From positions 124,001-188,000 of the forward strand of contig JAPPFB010000002.1 in the NCBI GenBank assembly GCA_028875225.1: 64,000 nt of DNA, written 5' to 3'. The stretch's first letter is position 1. Every line of letters starts with the position of its first letter. Shown here piece after piece: positions 26,352 to 34,950 of this stretch. The notes beneath the pieces were generated by a model. It had not been told where the DNA came from. It saw nothing but the letters and a program-made list of their open reading frames with translations, and did not search any database. This DNA is from Chloroflexota bacterium. Lineage in GTDB: Bacteria > Chloroflexota > Dehalococcoidia > Bin125. The position numbers and the translations under genes are program-made.

Positions 26352-27446
26352 ATGACCGCGCGGCCAGACCCGAGGTTCAGCTGGTTCGTCCCGATCGACG
26401 GCGACGGCGACCGGATCGGCTCGCTGCGGGCCCAGCGCGAGCCGACCTTCGCCTACCTCCGCGACGTCGTGCTCAACGCCGAGCGGCTCGGCTACCACTC
26501 GCTGCTGATTCCCACCCGTTTCGCCAACGGCTCCTTCGAACACGCGGCGCCACTGGCCGAGACCTGGACTACGGCCTCCGCGCTCTGCGCGGTTACATCA
26601 CGGATCCGGCTGCTGATCGCCGTCCGACCCGGTATCACGCCGGTCGGACTCTTCGCCCAGCAAGCGGCGACCCTGCACGAAATCTCCGGCGGACGAATCG
26701 ACATCAACATCGTGCCCGGCGGCATCCAGGGCGACAACGAGCGCCTCGGCGTCGGCGGCTCCCACGCCGACCGCTACGCGCAGGCGGACGAGTTCATCGA
26801 CGCCTGCGCCCAGCTCTGGTCAAGCGGCGGCCCGCTCGACTTTGAGGGGGAATCCGTCCGCCTCAACGGAGCAGTCGTCGCGCCGACGCCGTCGCCGCCG
26901 GCGCCCGAGTGGTACCTCGGCGGCGCCTCCGACGCCGCCCTGCGCCTGGCCGCCGAGCGAGGAGACGTCCTGCTCTGCTGGATCCAACCGCAGGACGACA
27001 TGGCCGCGCTGCTCGATCGTGCCCGCGACGCCTCTGCGCTCGCCGGGCGACGACCGCGCTTCGGGCTGCGCACCCACCTCGTCGTGCGAGACTCCGAAGC
27101 CGAAGCCTGGCGAGCCGCATCTGAACTGCTTTCCGAAGCGCATCCCGAAGTGCTCGCGCAGCGCGCCGCCGCCGTCAAATCGACCGCCATGGTGGGAGCC
27201 GCAGCGCAAGCCCGACGGGTCGACGACGACCGGCTCGGCGAGCGGCTCTGGAATGGGATCTCCCGCGTCCGGGTCAATCTCGGCACGGCGATCGTCGGCA
27301 CGCCGCAGCAGGCCGCCGACGAACTCAGCGCTTACTGGCGCATGGGCTTCGACGAGTTCATTCTCTCCGCCTATCCGCACCTGGAAGAGGCCGAACGCAT
27401 CGCCCGCGACGTGATCCCCCGGGTCGCCGTCGCCGAGCAAGTCTGA
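26352..27446 (+). CDS. SsuD-like flavin-dependent monooxygenase (LLM class)
   Basis: 364 residues. A luciferase-like TIM-barrel enzyme using reduced FMN. The alkanesulfonate-monooxygenase branch is suggested by FSWFVPIDGDGDRIG at the start, GYHSLLIPTRFANGSFEHAA, LIAVRPGITPVGLFAQQAAT and GGRIDINIVPGG. In that family the enzyme releases sulfite from alkanesulfonates. The real substrate is not proven, as related enzymes act on other compounds. The ATG at 26352 starts the conserved domain. The arylsulfotransferase-like gene follows after 12 nt, so the pair is likely one operon. Confidence 0.86.
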   Translation: MTARPDPRFSWFVPIDGDGDRIGSLRAQREPTFAYLRDVVLNAERLGYHSLLIPTRFANGSFEHAAPLAETWTTASALCAVTSRIRLLIAVRPGITPVGLFAQQAATLHEISGGRIDINIVPGGIQGDNERLGVGGSHADRYAQADEFIDACAQLWSSGGPLDFEGESVRLNGAVVAPTPSPPAPEWYLGGASDAALRLAAERGDVLLCWIQPQDDMAALLDRARDASALAGRRPRFGLRTHLVVRDSEAEAWRAASELLSEAHPEVLAQRAAAVKSTAMVGAAAQARRVDDDRLGERLWNGISRVRVNLGTAIVGTPQQAADELSAYWRMGFDEFILSAYPHLEEAERIARDVIPRVAVAEQV

Positions 27447-27458
27447 GGAGCCGCGCAC

Positions 27459-28655
27459 ATGGGCTGGCCAATCGATCGTCCTACCGGCTTGACTCACCAC
27501 GACCCGTTCACCTCCTGCAAGGGCTACACGCTGATGTGCGGGACCAACTCGCAGGACGCCGTCCTGCTCGACATGCAGGGCCGCGTCGTCCATCGCTGGC
27601 ACATCGACGACCGGCGCTTCTTCAACGTCGAGTTGCTGCCCAACGGCAACCTGCTCACGATGGTCGCGCCGAAACATCCACCGCCGCAGCGAGAGGAAGC
27701 GAACCAGTCGAGATTCGCCGTCGATCCCGGAGGTCCGCCGGAGGTGTTCGACATGCTTGGCGGACGCGGCAATGGGTTGCGCGAGCTCGACTGGGACGGC
27801 AACACCGTCTGGGAGTACGACAATCTCGGCATCCACCACGACTTCCACCGTCAGGACAACGGCAACACGGTATCGCTGGAATGGGTTGAGATGACGAAGG
27901 AAGTGGAATCTGGCGTGCTCGGCGGCGGCCCGCAGCCCGGTCAGCCGCAGCCCCCCGTCATGCTCGGCGACGACATCATCGAGATCGATCCGGCCGGTGA
28001 GGTCGTCAGCCGGGTCAACCTCTGGCGAGTCCTGCAGCCGGAGGACGCGGTGATCTGTCCGCTGGAGAATCGCTGGGAGTGGACGCACGTCAACAGCATC
28101 GAGAAGATCCCCGATGGCGGACTGCTGTTCTCAGCCAGGAACACCAGCACGATCGGCATCGTCGACGCGCCCGACGGCGATGGTCCGGGCACGCTGCGCT
28201 GGAAGTTTGGCCAACCCGAGATCTCCCACCAGCATCACGCCAACTGGCTGGCCGACGGGCGAGTGCTCGTCTACGACAACGGCATGCACCGCTTGCAGGA
28301 TCTCAGCTATTCGCGGGTCGTCGCCGTCGATCCCGAGACCGACCAGCTCGACGTCATCTACCAGGGACAGCCGCGCGAGCAGTTCTTCTCCGCCCATATC
28401 TCAGGCGTCTCGCAACTCTCGAACGACAACTTCCTCGTCACCGAGGGCGCGGCCGGGCGCTTGTTCGAAGTCGACGCGAAGGGCGCCGTCGTCTGGGAAT
28501 GGATCTCGCCGTTCCAGGTCAAGCAGCGCGGCGACGTCTGCAACTGGGTCTTCCGAGCCTGGCGCTACGACGCCGATTTCCCCGGCCTCGCCGGCCGAGA
28601 ACTGAACCACGAGCGGCACATCGATTTCAACCGATTGCACTGGTTGGCGTTGTAG
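27459..28655 (+). CDS. Arylsulfotransferase-like beta-propeller protein
   Basis: 398 residues, preceded by GGAG 8 nt before the ATG. Repeated propeller blades are visible: KGYTLMCGTNSQDAVLLDMQ, then RWEWTHVNSIEKIPDGGLLF and ISHQHHANWLADGRVLVYDN. His-rich motifs resemble those of PAPS-independent aryl-sulfate sulfotransferases (Arylsulfotran_2, PF14269 type), where a His carries the sulfate. No signal peptide is seen, whereas well-studied enzymes are periplasmic, so either the location or the function differs. It is coupled to the SsuD-like gene, which hints at organosulfur use. Confidence 0.8.
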   Translation: MGWPIDRPTGLTHHDPFTSCKGYTLMCGTNSQDAVLLDMQGRVVHRWHIDDRRFFNVELLPNGNLLTMVAPKHPPPQREEANQSRFAVDPGGPPEVFDMLGGRGNGLRELDWDGNTVWEYDNLGIHHDFHRQDNGNTVSLEWVEMTKEVESGVLGGGPQPGQPQPPVMLGDDIIEIDPAGEVVSRVNLWRVLQPEDAVICPLENRWEWTHVNSIEKIPDGGLLFSARNTSTIGIVDAPDGDGPGTLRWKFGQPEISHQHHANWLADGRVLVYDNGMHRLQDLSYSRVVAVDPETDQLDVIYQGQPREQFFSAHISGVSQLSNDNFLVTEGAAGRLFEVDAKGAVVWEWISPFQVKQRGDVCNWVFRAWRYDADFPGLAGRELNHERHIDFNRLHWLAL

Positions 28656-28680
28656 GGGAAGCAGGATGCCGATGTTCGTC

Positions 28681-28768
28681 ATACCCGCGCTTGCCGCGGG
28701 TATTTTGCCGCTGCCAGCACAGACGTCAGTGCCCGGCACAGCGAGATTGCCGCGGCAAGCGCGGCAAT
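28681..28768. repeat. Two-hairpin element, family A (copy 2)
   Basis: Left hairpin ATACCCGCG/CGCGGGTAT with loop cttgc (28681-28703). Right hairpin ATTGCCGCG/CGCGGCAAT with loop gcaag (28746-28768). Centres are 65 nt apart. Outer flanks are GTC on the left and GACGG on the right. It fills the gap between two convergent genes. Confidence 0.8.
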
Positions 28769-28782
28769 GACGGATGTTGAAG

Positions 28783-29373
28783 CTACGAACCCGAGCGTGG
28801 CGACTTCATCCGCCGCGTCGCGATCAGCAGGTCGTGGGTCTTGCCGTCGGCGTCGATCACGTAGTCCCAGAGCACGGCCTCGCGCTGGAATCCGAGTCGC
28901 CGGAAGACCGATTGCGCCGCCGCCTGGTCGAGCACCATGCGCGCGGTCAGCAGTTGCAGCTCGAGCAGCTGCGCGATGGCGTAGATTTCCTCGGCCAGCA
29001 CACGTCCCAGGCCGCGGCCTCGGGCGGCCGGAGAGAGCAGCAGGCGAATCTCGCCGAGGTGCCGCGTCCAGTCGGCCGAGGAGTAGTTGAGGTCGCCCTC
29101 GCCCAGCAGTTCATCGCCGTCGAAACCCAGCACCGTGAAGGTGCGCTGCTCGACGATCTCCTGCATCCAGCGGTCGACCGCGAACTGCTGGGTGATGTCG
29201 CGGCGCAGGAAGAGCAGGTCGTCGGCGGGCAAGGAGCGGGCGAAGTCGAGGATCAGGTCCTCGTCGCCGGGCGCCATCAGCCGCAGCGAGATCCGGTGGC
29301 CGTCGCGCAATGATGCAGAGCGTGGATAGCGGACGGCAATCTGCTGGTGTGCCTCGGACACGGGGTCGGCCAT
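28783..29373 (-). CDS. GNAT-family N-acetyltransferase
   Basis: 196 residues from the ATG at 29371-29373. The acetyl-CoA site is read from ARGRGLGRVLAEEIYAIAQ (R/Q-x-x-G-x-G/A) at about residues 125-145. LRLMAPGDEDLILDFARSLP at the start and VFRRLGFQREAVLWDYV near the end are typical of the RimI-like fold and of the GNAT domain of protein acyltransferases. The acceptor is unknown. It ends beside the two-hairpin repeat and diverges from nothing close. Confidence 0.88.
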   Translation of the reverse strand: MADPVSEAHQQIAVRYPRSASLRDGHRISLRLMAPGDEDLILDFARSLPADDLLFLRRDITQQFAVDRWMQEIVEQRTFTVLGFDGDELLGEGDLNYSSADWTRHLGEIRLLLSPAARGRGLGRVLAEEIYAIAQLLELQLLTARMVLDQAAAQSVFRRLGFQREAVLWDYVIDADGKTHDLLIATRRMKSPRSGS

Positions 29374-29551
29374 AGTGGCGAGCCTCTCAACCTGGAAGGG
29401 TGCGTGTGAAATTCTGCACGAACTCACGCGGTGCGATTGCACCAGAATATAGAGGCAGTTCGGCTCAAACAGCGACTGAGCGCCCCGACGGCCGAGGTGC
29501 TCAATCGCGTGGTTTACGTTTCGCCGCTGCAGCGACGACCCTCGGGCAAAT

Positions 29552-31330
29552 CTAGGTGCGCTCGCCGGGGAAGTCGGGGTGGCCGGTATCCATCCAGACC
29601 TCTCGACGCCAGTGCCAGCCCTCGCGCTCCCAGACGTTCAGGCTGCGCGGCGGAACGTTGAGGTACGGCCAGTAAATCCCGGTGTCGATGCCGTTACCCA
29701 TGACCGACGATGGCGCGAATCCATCCAGGCCGTAACGCTCATCCTCGCCGAGCAGGATCCACGACACCTCACGCGCCATCTCACGTCGCTCTTCGGCGTC
29801 GAGCGTGACCCGCATCCTTGTGACGATGTCGGTCACGGGCTGGAAGTCGTACTTCTCCCAGTTCTCGCCGCCGCCAGGGACGTATCGCGAGTTCCAGGCG
29901 GATGTCGGGTCCCCGGTGCCGGCGCCCACCCAGATCGGCATCTGCCCGGGGAAGTTGCCAGTCGCGAGCTGGGCGAAGATCGCGTCGTATGGATCGAGCT
30001 GGATGTTAATCGTGACGCCGAGCGAGTTCTCATACATGTTGCGATACAGCTCAGCCGATCCCGGGTAGAGACCCTCGAAGATGTCGGCGACGATCATCGT
30101 GTACTCGGTTCCCTCCTCGACGCCGGCAGCGTCGAGAAGTTCGTTGGCCATCTGGATGTCTTCATCCTTGTTCGGCCGGTAACCGGGTAGTGTTCGCGTC
30201 GTCTCCTGGTCGATGGCCCAGCCGTGGTACCAGTTGAGGTGTTGAATGGTGGACGGGTTGCCCCTGCCGAGGTAAACCGCGTCAATGATGGCGTCGCGGT
30301 CCATTGCGACGTGGAAGGCATAGGGCACCCGACGGTCGAGCCAGGGGTTGTCGGCCCAATCCTGGTTGTAGTTGAAGCGCATCATCAACGGCAGCACCAC
30401 GCCGCGGTCATAGCGGACATGGTCGGGGAAGTCGGTTTCAAGGCCCTCGATTGCCACGGCATTCAGGCTGATCGTGTCCAGATCTCCATTGCGATAGGCG
30501 GTCTCGGCGGCGGTCTGATCGGTCAGAATCACCCAGGTAAACGAATCGAGGAATGGAAGTTGCTGACCGTCAAGCGACATCCAGAAGTCGGGATTGCGCT
30601 CGAGATGCAAGCGCGACTCGGGCTCGAAGATTGTCGGAATGAACGGCCCGCAGCCTGACACCAATTCGACGTTGGTCTGTTCGTCGATCCAGGTGCGTTC
30701 CCACAGCTCCATCGCTTCAAGCGAAGTCATGAAGGACCACTGCATGTGGACCGCTTCGAGGTATGTCGCATCCGGACCCGCCGTCTTGCAGATCAACGTG
30801 ATGTCATCCGGGACATCCATGGACGCGGTGGTTGCATAGATGGTCTGTCGCGGGAATCTGGCATCGGGAACGCCGTCCGCGTCGAGCGCGTCGATCTGCC
30901 GCTGGATGTTTGCCTGGGCGTCATGCGCGGTGAACAGCCGACCGCCCTCGGTCGGGTAGCGGTCCCAGAAGCGCGCGCCCTGATCCATCCTGAAGATGTA
31001 CGTCTCGTCGTCGGGCACCTCCGGAAGCGATGAGAGATATGGGCCGTAGACGGGCCCCGAGTTGTCGTAGATCTCCACGAGGCGGCCCATGGAATCGTTG
31101 AACACCTGGAAGGGATGAGCCAGATTGGTGCGGTGCGGGTCGAATCCGTCCCAGTTCGGCGCGGTGTACGCCGAGTAGTTGCCGCCGTACTGGCGATTGC
31201 CGACGGCCGCCTGCTGCTGTTGTTGCTGTTGCTGGGCTTGCTGCTCGGCCTGTTCCTGCACGTCGGACTCTTGCTGAACCTGCTGCTGAGCCTGTTCTTG
31301 GGCCTGCTGCTCGGCCTGCTCCTGCTGCAT
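29552..31330 (-). CDS. Family 5 ABC substrate-binding protein, mature part
   Basis: 592 residues from an internal ATG. A solute-binding protein of the peptide/nickel/dipeptide class (SBP_bac_5). The first 40 residues are almost pure Gln/Glu/Ala. The lobe sequences then show LVEIYDNSGPVYGPYL, YIFRMDQGARFWDRYPTEGG, VPYAFHVAMDRDAIIDAVYL and a late Trp-rich tail. No permease or ATPase genes for this class are in the window. There is no export signal in this frame; the Tat/lipoprotein leader is encoded in frame just upstream (31343-31564) beyond a TAA. It is either a decayed gene, a read-through product or a sequencing error. Confidence 0.8.
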   Translation of the reverse strand: MQQEQAEQQAQEQAQQQVQQESDVQEQAEQQAQQQQQQQQAAVGNRQYGGNYSAYTAPNWDGFDPHRTNLAHPFQVFNDSMGRLVEIYDNSGPVYGPYLSSLPEVPDDETYIFRMDQGARFWDRYPTEGGRLFTAHDAQANIQRQIDALDADGVPDARFPRQTIYATTASMDVPDDITLICKTAGPDATYLEAVHMQWSFMTSLEAMELWERTWIDEQTNVELVSGCGPFIPTIFEPESRLHLERNPDFWMSLDGQQLPFLDSFTWVILTDQTAAETAYRNGDLDTISLNAVAIEGLETDFPDHVRYDRGVVLPLMMRFNYNQDWADNPWLDRRVPYAFHVAMDRDAIIDAVYLGRGNPSTIQHLNWYHGWAIDQETTRTLPGYRPNKDEDIQMANELLDAAGVEEGTEYTMIVADIFEGLYPGSAELYRNMYENSLGVTINIQLDPYDAIFAQLATGNFPGQMPIWVGAGTGDPTSAWNSRYVPGGGENWEKYDFQPVTDIVTRMRVTLDAEERREMAREVSWILLGEDERYGLDGFAPSSVMGNGIDTGIYWPYLNVPPRSLNVWEREGWHWRREVWMDTGHPDFPGERT

Positions 31331-31342
31331 GGCCTGCTGCTG

Positions 31343-31564
31343 TTACTGCTGCATCGCCTGTTGCTGAGCCTGCTGTTGCTGCGGCTGATCCTGCTGTTGA
31401 ACCTGCGCCGCCGCCTGCGGCTGAGCGTCGTCGTCATCGTCACCGCCGCAGCCGACCAGCGCCAGTCCCGCCGCGCCGACGCCGGCGCGTCCCGACGCCC
31501 GCAACAGCGCACGTCGGCTCATCCGCGATCGGTGCATCCGCTGCCAATAGTTCCTGCGTTCCAT
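31343..31564 (-). CDS. Tat/lipoprotein leader fragment of the family 5 binding protein
   Basis: 73 residues, with AAGGAG about 8 nt before the ATG at 31562-31564. It has a twin-Arg motif (MSRRALLRASG), a hydrophobic stretch, and a lipobox LVGC followed by GGDDDDD and a Gln-rich linker. It stops at TAA (31343-31345) in the middle of the Gln tract. The same frame then continues with Gln codons, reaching ATG 31330 five codons later. The leader and the 592-residue body together make one normal family 5 lipoprotein, so this is the 5' part of a split gene. Confidence 0.75.
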   Translation of the reverse strand: MERRNYWQRMHRSRMSRRALLRASGRAGVGAAGLALVGCGGDDDDDAQPQAAAQVQQQDQPQQQQAQQQAMQQ

Positions 31565-31625
31565 CTGTTCGCTCCTTCAGTTGGACTCGCTGGCGACCCC
31601 GCGACGATGCGAGATTCGTGACAGA

Positions 31626-32783
31626 TTAATCGCCTCCTCCGCCCGCAGCCGCCAACAGTCCGACTTCCTCGACGGCGTCGAAGTCGGGCAGGCGGGTCAG
31701 GGGCGGGCGCTCGGGCTCCTCGAAGGCCGGCATGACCTCGGCGGCGAAGCGCTTCAGCGAGGCGAGGATCTTGTCGTGCGGCACGACCTGGTCGAAGTTG
31801 ATCAGGAAGACCATCCGATCGACGCCGATCTCCTCCCACTGCCGCAGCGCGGCGATCACCGTGTCGGGATTGCCGATCGGCGTGCCCTGCTGGAGTGGGT
31901 TGATCACGTCGCCGGGTCGGTCGCGCAGCTGGATCGCCGAGGCCTGCGAGCTATAGGCGGGCGACGGGTAGATGCTGCCCACGCCGACGAGGTGCGCGGC
32001 CGCGCTCATGAAGGCCATCGCGCCCGCGCCGCCCAGCGCTAACGCCTCTTCGTCCGACTCGCCGCAGTACATCCAGCCGACGCCGTTGACCTGGTTGTTG
32101 ACGAACTTGCCAACCGGGTCGGCGTTGCGGATCACGCGGCGGTAGTCGGCGATTCGCTGTTCGTACTGGGCCGGCGTCCCAATCGAGACTCCGAGCAGGC
32201 CCATGCCGCGCTCGGCGGCCTGGATCGCGGTCTCGGGGCTGGAGACGGCCACCCACATCGGCGGGTGCGGCTTCTGCACCGGCTTCGGAATCACCGCGCG
32301 CTCGGGCATCGAGAAGTACTTGCCGTCCCAGCCGGCGACCTCGTTGGTCCACATATGCGGGATGGCGCGGATCACTTCGTCCCACATGTCCTTGGTATCG
32401 TCGGGCTCGACCTGGAAGCCGCCCAGTTCGGTCCAGGTCGCGGCGCGGCCGGTGCCGAACTCGAGCCGCCCGTTGGAGATGATGTCCAGCGCGGCGGCGC
32501 GCTCGGCCACCCGGGCCGGATGGTTGACCTGGGGTAGACAGAGCGCGATGCCCTGGCCGATGTGGATGTTCTCGGTCATCGTGGCGGCGGCCGAGAGGAA
32601 GACCTCCGGGGCCGGCGAATGGCTGTATTCCTCGAGAAAATGGTGCTCGACCTCCCAGACCTGGTCGAAGCCGAGTTCGTCGGCCAGACAAATCTGTTCC
32701 AGCGCCTGGTGGTAGACGCGCCACTCGGAAGTCTCGGTCCAGGGACGCTGGACGGAGTGTTCGTAGAAGATGCCGAATTTCAT
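31626..32783 (-). CDS. LLM-class flavin-dependent oxidoreductase
   Basis: 385 residues from the ATG at 32781-32783; the longer frame has no family sequence and runs into the divergent degV-like gene. Typical bacterial-luciferase-like motifs: MKFGIFYEHSVQRPW, WEVEHHFLEEYSHSPAPEVF, IGQGIALCLPQVNHPARVAE and NGRLEFGTGRAATWTELGGF. Uses FMN or F420; the substrate is unknown. A Glu-Pro-rich C-terminal extension ends in Gly/Asp. It is followed on the same strand by the split binding-protein gene after 61 nt. Confidence 0.87.
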   Translation of the reverse strand: MKFGIFYEHSVQRPWTETSEWRVYHQALEQICLADELGFDQVWEVEHHFLEEYSHSPAPEVFLSAAATMTENIHIGQGIALCLPQVNHPARVAERAAALDIISNGRLEFGTGRAATWTELGGFQVEPDDTKDMWDEVIRAIPHMWTNEVAGWDGKYFSMPERAVIPKPVQKPHPPMWVAVSSPETAIQAAERGMGLLGVSIGTPAQYEQRIADYRRVIRNADPVGKFVNNQVNGVGWMYCGESDEEALALGGAGAMAFMSAAAHLVGVGSIYPSPAYSSQASAIQLRDRPGDVINPLQQGTPIGNPDTVIAALRQWEEIGVDRMVFLINFDQVVPHDKILASLKRFAAEVMPAFEEPERPPLTRLPDFDAVEEVGLLAAAGGGGD

Positions 32784-32869
32784 GTCAGACTCGCTGCTCA
32801 ACTTGTGGAAACCAGGCCGATCTCCACGGTCCGATCGCACGCGCCACGGGCAATCTGCGGCGTGCGAAG

Positions 32870-32879
32870 ATGCTAGCAT
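32870..32879. promoter_or_regulatory. Perfect palindrome between divergent genes
   Basis: ATGCTAGCAT is a 10-bp perfect palindrome in the 145-nt gap between the leftward flavin oxidoreductase and the rightward degV-like gene. It could be an operator. A 10-bp palindrome can arise by chance, so the support is weak. Confidence 0.2.
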
Positions 32880-32928
32880 TCTGACCGCGCTGCGACGCTC
32901 CGCTATCCAACGGGAAGCGGGAGGCACC

Positions 32929-33798
32929 ATGTCCGTCGGCATCGTTTGTGACTCGTCCGTCGATCTGCCGGACGGACTGCTGGAAGAACGCGGCTTGCGT
33001 ACGGCTCCGGTCGGCTACAGCCTGGGCGCGACCTACTACAGCCAGGGTCAACAAACTCACGCTGAGTTCTACGACGCCCTCGGGCGGGGTGAACGGCTGA
33101 CCCTGAACGGAGTGACCTCCGAAGACTGGGAATCAGTCTTTCTGGAGGCGGCGGATGGCTGCGACGAAGGGGTCATCTGCCTGTGTCAAGCGTTCGGATC
33201 GTCCAGTCCCTCCTTCGACTCGGCGGAATTCGCGTCGCGGCGCATCGAACACTTCCATGAGATCGACGTGAGAATTCACCAGACGCCGCGCTCGACGGCA
33301 GGACAGGCGGCGATCGCGCTGGCGTTGTCGCGGGTCTCAAATGCGGGCGGCGATCGGGAGGCGGTCGAACGCGCGCTCGACGAGGTCTCGGCCAGCGCCG
33401 ACATCTTCATGCTCACGCCCGACGTGGACGGACTCGACCGGGCCGGAGAACTGTCGGCGGTGCAATCGCAGAGCGGAATCGGATCGCTGGATTTCGGCGT
33501 GCCCGTCTTCCGCGCACGCGACCGCGTCAAGGCGGTTGCCCTCGCGGACGATGCCGATCAGGCCGAGCACATGCTCCTCGACCGCGCCGCCGACATCCTG
33601 GGCGGTCAGCCGGCCATTCTCGTGGTCACCCACGCGCTCGCGCCGGAGGCGGCGGCCAGACTCAGCGAGAAAGCGTCTGCCAGACTCACCGCAGAAGAGA
33701 TTCACATCACGGAACTCGGACCGACGGTCGGCGGTCTGCTGGGCGCCGGCGCCTGGGGCCTCGGCTTTTGCCAATCGCCGTCTGCGCCGTCTGCGTAG
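32929..33798 (+). CDS. DegV-family fatty-acid-binding protein
   Basis: 289 residues from the ATG at 32929. GIVCDSSVDLP at the start, with SLGATYYSQGQQ and TLNGVTSEDW (in place of the usual TSQPS), marks the DegV fold. In that fold a bound fatty acid is presented, in some Firmicutes to fatty-acid kinase FakA. No fakA is nearby. The usual SGTYQSA segment is replaced by FGSSSPSFDSA, so lipid binding is likely but kinase coupling is not shown. Confidence 0.82.
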   Translation: MSVGIVCDSSVDLPDGLLEERGLRTAPVGYSLGATYYSQGQQTHAEFYDALGRGERLTLNGVTSEDWESVFLEAADGCDEGVICLCQAFGSSSPSFDSAEFASRRIEHFHEIDVRIHQTPRSTAGQAAIALALSRVSNAGGDREAVERALDEVSASADIFMLTPDVDGLDRAGELSAVQSQSGIGSLDFGVPVFRARDRVKAVALADDADQAEHMLLDRAADILGGQPAILVVTHALAPEAAARLSEKASARLTAEEIHITELGPTVGGLLGAGAWGLGFCQSPSAPSA

Positions 33799-33898
33799 AC
33801 ATCGGTGAGCGAAGGGTCGCATGGCAGGAGTCGCACAGCAGGAGTCATGAAGACAGGCAATCAATCCAACAGAGCGGGACCCCCTCTGCCTTCGGCAT

Positions 33899-33917
33899 CT
33901 CCCCCTGCGAGGGGGAG
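33899..33917. repeat. CT-rich hairpin, family C (copy 2)
   Basis: CTCCCCC, loop tgcga, GGGGGAG: a perfect 7-bp stem. It lies in the gap before the acetoacetate-decarboxylase-like gene, 25 nt upstream of its start codon, so it could affect that gene's leader. Confidence 0.5.
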
Positions 33918-33941
33918 AACAGAACGCGGGAAGGAAGCATC

Positions 33942-34655
33942 ATGCCAGAGTCCGGTCTGATTGACAGTTCGGCCCTGCCCCGCGTGGACATCGGCAGCGA
34001 CGCGCCGGCTCCACCATGGGAAATCGGCGAAGCGTTGGTCCAACACATCACCTTCGAGATTCCCGTGCCAAACGCGCGCCGAAATCTGCCCGACATCGTC
34101 ACACGCTCGGCGCCGACCTACGGGCGGGTCAGTGTGATCGACCGCAGCGACAGCCCGGTCGGTCCCTACCGCGAGGCGCTGCTGATGGTCGGCTGCCGCG
34201 TCGGCATCATCCCGGCGCTCTTCGTCGTCGACGCCGTGGTCGACTCGGAGGCGGCCCGCGACGCGATCGCGGCCCACTGGAAGTACCTGCCCAGCGTCGG
34301 AGTAATCAATGTGGAGCGCGGCGACGACGCAATCACGTCGAGCTTCGACGTCGGCGACGGGCTGACGGTGACGCTGCACTCACCGACCACCGATGCGGCG
34401 CCGGTGGCGATCGTCAGGTACGACCCGCTCCTGGTCGTGCAGCCGAGCAACGGCAGCGGAGCCGCCTCGGAGATTCCCTGCGAACACGACGTGCGCCAGG
34501 CCTGGCTGTCGCGATCGAGCACCTTGAGCTACGACGGCGGCTCGCGCCGTCATCCCTGGATCCAGCTCAGGTCGTCGAACCCGATCACCGCCGTCGCGGC
34601 GGTCGAGGGCCAGACGATCGAGCCTGCCGCGGTGATCGAGTTGCCCGGAGGCTAG
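33942..34655 (+). CDS. Acetoacetate-decarboxylase-like protein
   Basis: 237 residues from the ATG at 33942, with AAGGA 6-7 nt upstream; the frame extends further but only through repeat sequence. The central segment VGPYREALLMVGCRVG resembles the conserved G-P-Y-x-E core of the acetoacetate decarboxylase superfamily, and the rest is beta-rich. I could not place the Schiff-base Lys with certainty, so catalysis is not assured. It follows the degV-like gene on the same strand across 143 nt of repeat sequence. Confidence 0.5.
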   Translation: MPESGLIDSSALPRVDIGSDAPAPPWEIGEALVQHITFEIPVPNARRNLPDIVTRSAPTYGRVSVIDRSDSPVGPYREALLMVGCRVGIIPALFVVDAVVDSEAARDAIAAHWKYLPSVGVINVERGDDAITSSFDVGDGLTVTLHSPTTDAAPVAIVRYDPLLVVQPSNGSGAASEIPCEHDVRQAWLSRSSTLSYDGGSRRHPWIQLRSSNPITAVAAVEGQTIEPAAVIELPGG

Positions 34656-34696
34656 GCCCTGCTCACATAGGTCGACATCAGCCGTCAATCTCCGTC

Positions 34697-34784
34697 ATTG
34701 CCGCGGGAAGCGCGGCAATCTCGCCATGATCTGTACTGACGCCCTTGCTGGACTCGGCGAGATACCCGCGACAAGCGCGGGTAT
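34697..34784. repeat. Two-hairpin element, family A (copy 3)
   Basis: Left hairpin ATTGCCGCG/CGCGGCAAT, loop ggaag (34697-34719). Right hairpin ATACCCGCG/CGCGGGTAT, loop acaag (34762-34784). Centres are 65 nt apart. The outer flanks CCGTC and GACGG and the inner flanks CTCGCC and GGCGAG are inverted copies, so the whole unit is an inverted repeat. The stretch 34656-34950 contains no gene. Confidence 0.8.
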
Positions 34785-34950
34785 GACGGAGGTTCTTATC
34801 TCTATACGGCCCATGCGGATACGCCAGAGTCGGCTCATGGCATGCTTTGCAATGCCGTGCGTAGGCCAATCGCCTGCGGCGCGATAGAATTCGGTTGTTC
34901 GCCCATCCGCCGGGCGTCAAGGACGCGCCGATGGGCTGCCTGAGACCCCT

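Noticed and set aside
32784-32942. Upstream extension of the flavin oxidoreductase
   Set aside because: It would overlap the start of the degV-like gene, and the family begins at MKFGIFYEH.
23701-34920. Short frames at 23701-23964 and 34678-34920 encoding the shared peptide RHTRACRGYLA
   Set aside because: The shared peptide is a translation of the family A hairpin element and its flank. Similar peptides arise at 51359-51465. They track the repeat, not a gene.
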